From positions 3,682,001-3,746,000 of the forward strand of contig NZ_CP073653.1 in the NCBI RefSeq assembly GCF_018223745.1: 64,000 bases of DNA, written 5' to 3'. Of the stretch, positions 61,225 through 64,000 are shown piece by piece. The stretch comes from Clostridium beijerinckii (GTDB taxonomy: Bacteria; Bacillota; Clostridia; Clostridiales; Clostridiaceae). Under the pieces are notes generated by a model that saw only the letters and a program-made list of their open reading frames with translations, ran no database searches and was not told where the DNA came from. The position numbers and the translations under genes are program-made. Numbering within the stretch: the first letter of the stretch is position 1; each line of letters begins with the position of its first letter.

Positions 61225-62205
61225 TTAACTCATATAATTTTTCACGTTATCCTTTGTTACTTTTTCAAATGGAACCCATATGTGTTTCCCATCCTGTGCT
61301 AAATTTTCTATATTAGATAACTCACCATTTGATCCTAGTTGAATAGCTGCCTGAACAGCATTTTTGCTTTGGTCTTTCGCAGACTGATAAACAGTAAATT
61401 GTAAACCTCCATCTACAATAGCCTTGCATCCATCTGACGTAGCATCAATTCCCACAATCGGAATTAATGAAGTATCGATTTTATTTTCTTTAAATGAATC
61501 CATTACTCCAAGTGCCATTTCATCATTATTAGCAATTACGCAGTCAAATTTTCTACCTGTAGACAGGAATATATTAAACATCTCCTTAGCTTTTGCCCTG
61601 CTCCAATCTGCATTATCCTCAAAAACATAATCCGCATCTATTCCTTTTTCCTTGAAAGTTTCTTTTACTGCCTTCGTACGCCCTTTAGTAGCCGCATGGT
61701 TCTTCTCACCTTTTAATAAAACCACTTTAAGATTATTTTTATTTTTAAAATAATCTGCAATATATTCAGCTTGATACTGCCCTGCAACTTTTTCATTTGA
61801 AGCTACATAAATGTACTTATCTTTTTCTAGTAACTCTTCACTTGGACTACTATTCATAAATACTATTGGAAGATTTCCTGCCGCTTTTTTAAGTTGTAGC
61901 CCTGTAGTTGAATCCACTGGAGTGCATAGTATAACATCATATCCACCAGAAACTGCCTCTTTCATATGAGACACTTGAGTTTCTATAGAACCTGCCGCAT
62001 CTTTAATATCTAAATCCACTTTTTCACTATCAGCAAAGTCTTTTGCACTTTTTGCTAGCATGCTACGAAATTCATCTGATGCATCTGAAATTGATAATAG
62101 AATTTTTACGTTTTTCTTTGTAGAAGAACTACTCTTTGAGCTGCATCCCGATACCATAACAAACATCATAATTATAGTTAATAATATAGATATTCTCTTT
62201 CTCAT
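61225..62205 (-). CDS. Sugar-type substrate-binding lipoprotein (Peripla_BP_4)
   Basis: 326 residues. Lipoprotein signal with VSGC at the cleavage site; KNVKILLSISDASDEFRSML, SGGYDVILCTPVD, PIVFMNSSPSEE, FDCVIANNDEMALGVMDSFK, PIVGIDATSDGC are the classic RbsB-like periplasmic-binding core. Would bind a sugar or inositol-like ligand. Start 62205, after AAGGGGGA. No ABC permease or ATPase genes are next to it; upstream is a chemoreceptor. Confidence 0.9.
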   Translation of the reverse strand: MRKRISILLTIIMMFVMVSGCSSKSSSSTKKNVKILLSISDASDEFRSMLAKSAKDFADSEKVDLDIKDAAGSIETQVSHMKEAVSGGYDVILCTPVDSTTGLQLKKAAGNLPIVFMNSSPSEELLEKDKYIYVASNEKVAGQYQAEYIADYFKNKNNLKVVLLKGEKNHAATKGRTKAVKETFKEKGIDADYVFEDNADWSRAKAKEMFNIFLSTGRKFDCVIANNDEMALGVMDSFKENKIDTSLIPIVGIDATSDGCKAIVDGGLQFTVYQSAKDQSKNAVQAAIQLGSNGELSNIENLAQDGKHIWVPFEKVTKDNVKNYMS

Positions 62206-62381
62206 ACTATATACTTCCCCCTTAAAACTCATTATGTAATAATTATAAAATCTAATAGAACAAAATTGCATGCAACTGTGAAACCTTCTAAATTAGTCTT
62301 TTTGATAATTTATTTCTCGCAAGTGTCACAATACCCACAGATTTTACTCTAATGCAAATTCCTAGAGAATAAAAAATATCC

Positions 62382-64000
62382 CTATATTTTAAACATTTTA
62401 ATCTGTTTGCTAAGTTCATCAGATGTATTTGCTAAAGTTTCTGCATCATTAGCTACTTTTTCACTATTTTTAGTAATATTATTTGACTGATCAACCATTA
62501 CTTCTGACGTTGCTAAAATTTCCTCCGAACTTGCTGCTTGTTCCTCTGCTATGGCTGCTACAGTTGTTGCAACATCATCTAAATGTCCAACTTTTTCAAT
62601 CATTTCTTGAATTAGATCATTTGCTGAATTAATTTTATTGAAAATATTATCAAATGTATCAGCTGTTCCACTTATTAAATAACTACTTTCATTGATATAT
62701 TCTGCACTATCATGTGATTGCTTTACAGTATCTGAAACAAGTTTGTTAATTTCATTTACAATAGATGAAATATTTTTAACAGATTCAGAACTTGTATTAG
62801 CTAATTTGCCTATTTCACTTGCTACAACAGCAAAGCCTTTTCCTGCTTCTCCAGCCCTAGCCGCCTCTATTGATGCATTAAGTGATAAAAGATTAGTTTG
62901 TTCTGCAATACTTCCAATAACATTTATAATATTAGTTATTTCACTTGAAGATTTTCCAACATTATTTATAGCTTGTTCAAGTGATCCTATTGAAGTCCTT
63001 ATATTTTCCATAGCTGCGCTTACTTTTTCCATATCTCTCATACCTTTTTCTGAGATATTAATAGTTTCCTTCATTTTATCATTCACATTATTACCATCAT
63101 CTCTAGTATTAGAAACGACATTAGCTAAAGTTGTTGTATTTTCAGCTATTTCTCCTACCGAACTTGATAACTGATCTACTGTGAGGTTTAAATTCTGCAT
63201 AGACTCAGATTGAAGTTTAGATGAATCATATAACTCTGTAGAGATTCTTATACCGCCTTCAGATTGTTCACTCATCTTATTTGATACTATACTAATATTA
63301 TTTATCATATTTCTCATTACTGTTATAAACTCTTTTACACTTTTCAGCATAACTGAAATTTCATCATTACCCCTTATTTCCACATCAACTGTAAAATCTC
63401 CATTAGTCATAGATACAATTGTGTCTGTAAGTTTTCTAATAGGTTTTATAACTACTTGTACAACTCTTTCCACTAAAACAGCTAAAATAATAATAGATAT
63501 AATGCCTATTAAAATCATAAAAGTACGAAGCTTTATAAGTTCTGATAAAATAGATTTTGTCGGTACATATGATACAAGAATCCAATTGGTTCCCTCTACT
63601 TCTTTAAAAACAACCCTGTTATCATCTAACTCGCATGAATTGTAATCTTTATTTTCAATTTTTCCTGCAACATCTGTAAAAAATTTATCATTGCTAGAAT
63701 CAAGTTTAGTGGAAATTAATGAACTATCTCTATTAGCTACTATTGTTTTATCATTGCTGTCTATCAAGAGAGCTTCTGCATCATGCATATCAATCATTGA
63801 ATTTACAATTATCGATACTTTATCCAATGAAAGATCTACAGAAAAAATCTTTATTATTCCTGATTTATCATTTAATATTGCCGAAGCACTAACAACATTC
63901 TTACCAAATTCATTCTTATATGGTGATCCAAATGCCATATTAACGCGAGTAAGTCCCTCTTTATACCACACTGAATCAAGTACATCTTTATCTGATTTAT
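62382..64000 (-). CDS. Methyl-accepting chemotaxis protein (C-terminal part, runs off window)
   Basis: At least 539 residues. N-terminal end is beyond the window: [20 protein letters not shown] and [20 protein letters not shown] are the end of a dCache-type sensor domain, followed by a membrane helix ([20 protein letters not shown]), a HAMP domain ([20 protein letters not shown]) and the signalling domain with the conserved hairpin tip [24 protein letters not shown] [20 protein letters not shown]. The adjacent binding lipoprotein may deliver its ligand to it; inferred. Confidence 0.93.
   Translation of the reverse strand, partial: KSDKDVLDSVWYKEGLTRVNMAFGSPYKNEFGKNVVSASAILNDKSGIIKIFSVDLSLDKVSIIVNSMIDMHDAEALLIDSNDKTIVANRDSSLISTKLDSSNDKFFTDVAGKIENKDYNSCELDDNRVVFKEVEGTNWILVSYVPTKSILSELIKLRTFMILIGIISIIILAVLVERVVQVVIKPIRKLTDTIVSMTNGDFTVDVEIRGNDEISVMLKSVKEFITVMRNMINNISIVSNKMSEQSEGGIRISTELYDSSKLQSESMQNLNLTVDQLSSSVGEIAENTTTLANVVSNTRDDGNNVNDKMKETINISEKGMRDMEKVSAAMENIRTSIGSLEQAINNVGKSSSEITNIINVIGSIAEQTNLLSLNASIEAARAGEAGKGFAVVASEIGKLANTSSESVKNISSIVNEINKLVSDTVKQSHDSAEYINESSYLISGTADTFDNIFNKINSANDLIQEMIEKVGHLDDVATTVAAIAEEQAASSEEILATSEVMVDQSNNITKNSEKVANDAETLANTSDELSKQIKMFKI

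Noticed and set aside
62692..63174. Plus-strand 160-codon frame
   Set aside because: Antisense to the chemoreceptor signalling domain; long only because the coding strand lacks certain codons.

Overview
The window is AT-rich, spore-forming, hydrogen-producing clostridial chromosome, most like Clostridium sensu stricto (C. beijerinckii/saccharoperbutylacetonicum type). Support: three alpha/beta small acid-soluble spore protein genes, a Spo0E-family gene, a cortex-lytic-type protein, the [FeFe]-hydrogenase maturase HydF, choline-binding-type wall repeats, strong AAGGAGG-type ribosome sites and frequent TTG/GTG starts. No rRNA, tRNA or CRISPR array was seen. Many starts below were moved from the longest open frame to the codon with a proper ribosome site.

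1-15.7 kb is an accessory gene array, almost entirely on the minus strand. Nearly every gene stands alone: Nudix, RidA, PNPOx-like, GNAT, DJ-1/PfpI, nucleoside phosphorylase, WecG/TagA glycosyltransferase, methyltransferase, VOC, alpha/beta hydrolase, UGT-type glycosyltransferase, peptidase E, CPCC zinc protein, DUF3267 and several small membrane or exported proteins. At least six genes are preceded by a 20-bp block close to ATAAAACGTAATAGTAAATT that I do not see after 15 kb. Four genes carry a frameshift, nonsense codon or internal deletion, and a fifth small remnant may be broken too. The region looks like a cassette-style island under decay.

16-28 kb is more core-like. hydF and an aspartase gene diverge from a shared promoter region. 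Then come a SleC-like spore protein, a methyltransferase, Spo0E, an MBL-fold hydrolase, DedA, a SASP, and YitT divergent from a Crp/Fnr regulator with a perfect TGTAA-N6-TTACA palindrome between them. 28-31.7 kb holds an IS110-family element with a structured leader that could be its bridge RNA, and a complete IS4-family element (21-bp inverted ends, 9-bp target duplication).

32-49 kb mixes a ferritin-like protein, a Gfo/Idh/MocA dehydrogenase, a YjjG-type nucleotidase, a GTPase-permease fusion (CobW-like plus YraQ/ArsP_1) followed by its YcgQ-like partner, wall-binding proteins, two more SASP genes, a holin/GH25 lysozyme pair, and a secreted esterase whose leader carries a LicT/BglG-type antiterminator overlapping a terminator. 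49-64 kb holds an amino-acid permease, a CoA-transferase plus aldolase-like operon, a CDF transporter, DUF3850, a group II intron with a broken reverse transcriptase, a GNAT, an HD hydrolase, a PIN/thioredoxin pair, and an orphan sugar-type binding lipoprotein behind a chemoreceptor that runs off the window.

Scattered through 15-58 kb are at least nine intergenic elements of roughly 200-400 bp. Each is one long imperfect hairpin, built from a small set of interchangeable arms, sometimes with extra sequence at the tip; one is interrupted by the group II intron. These elements and the left-hand array are the least explained parts of the window.
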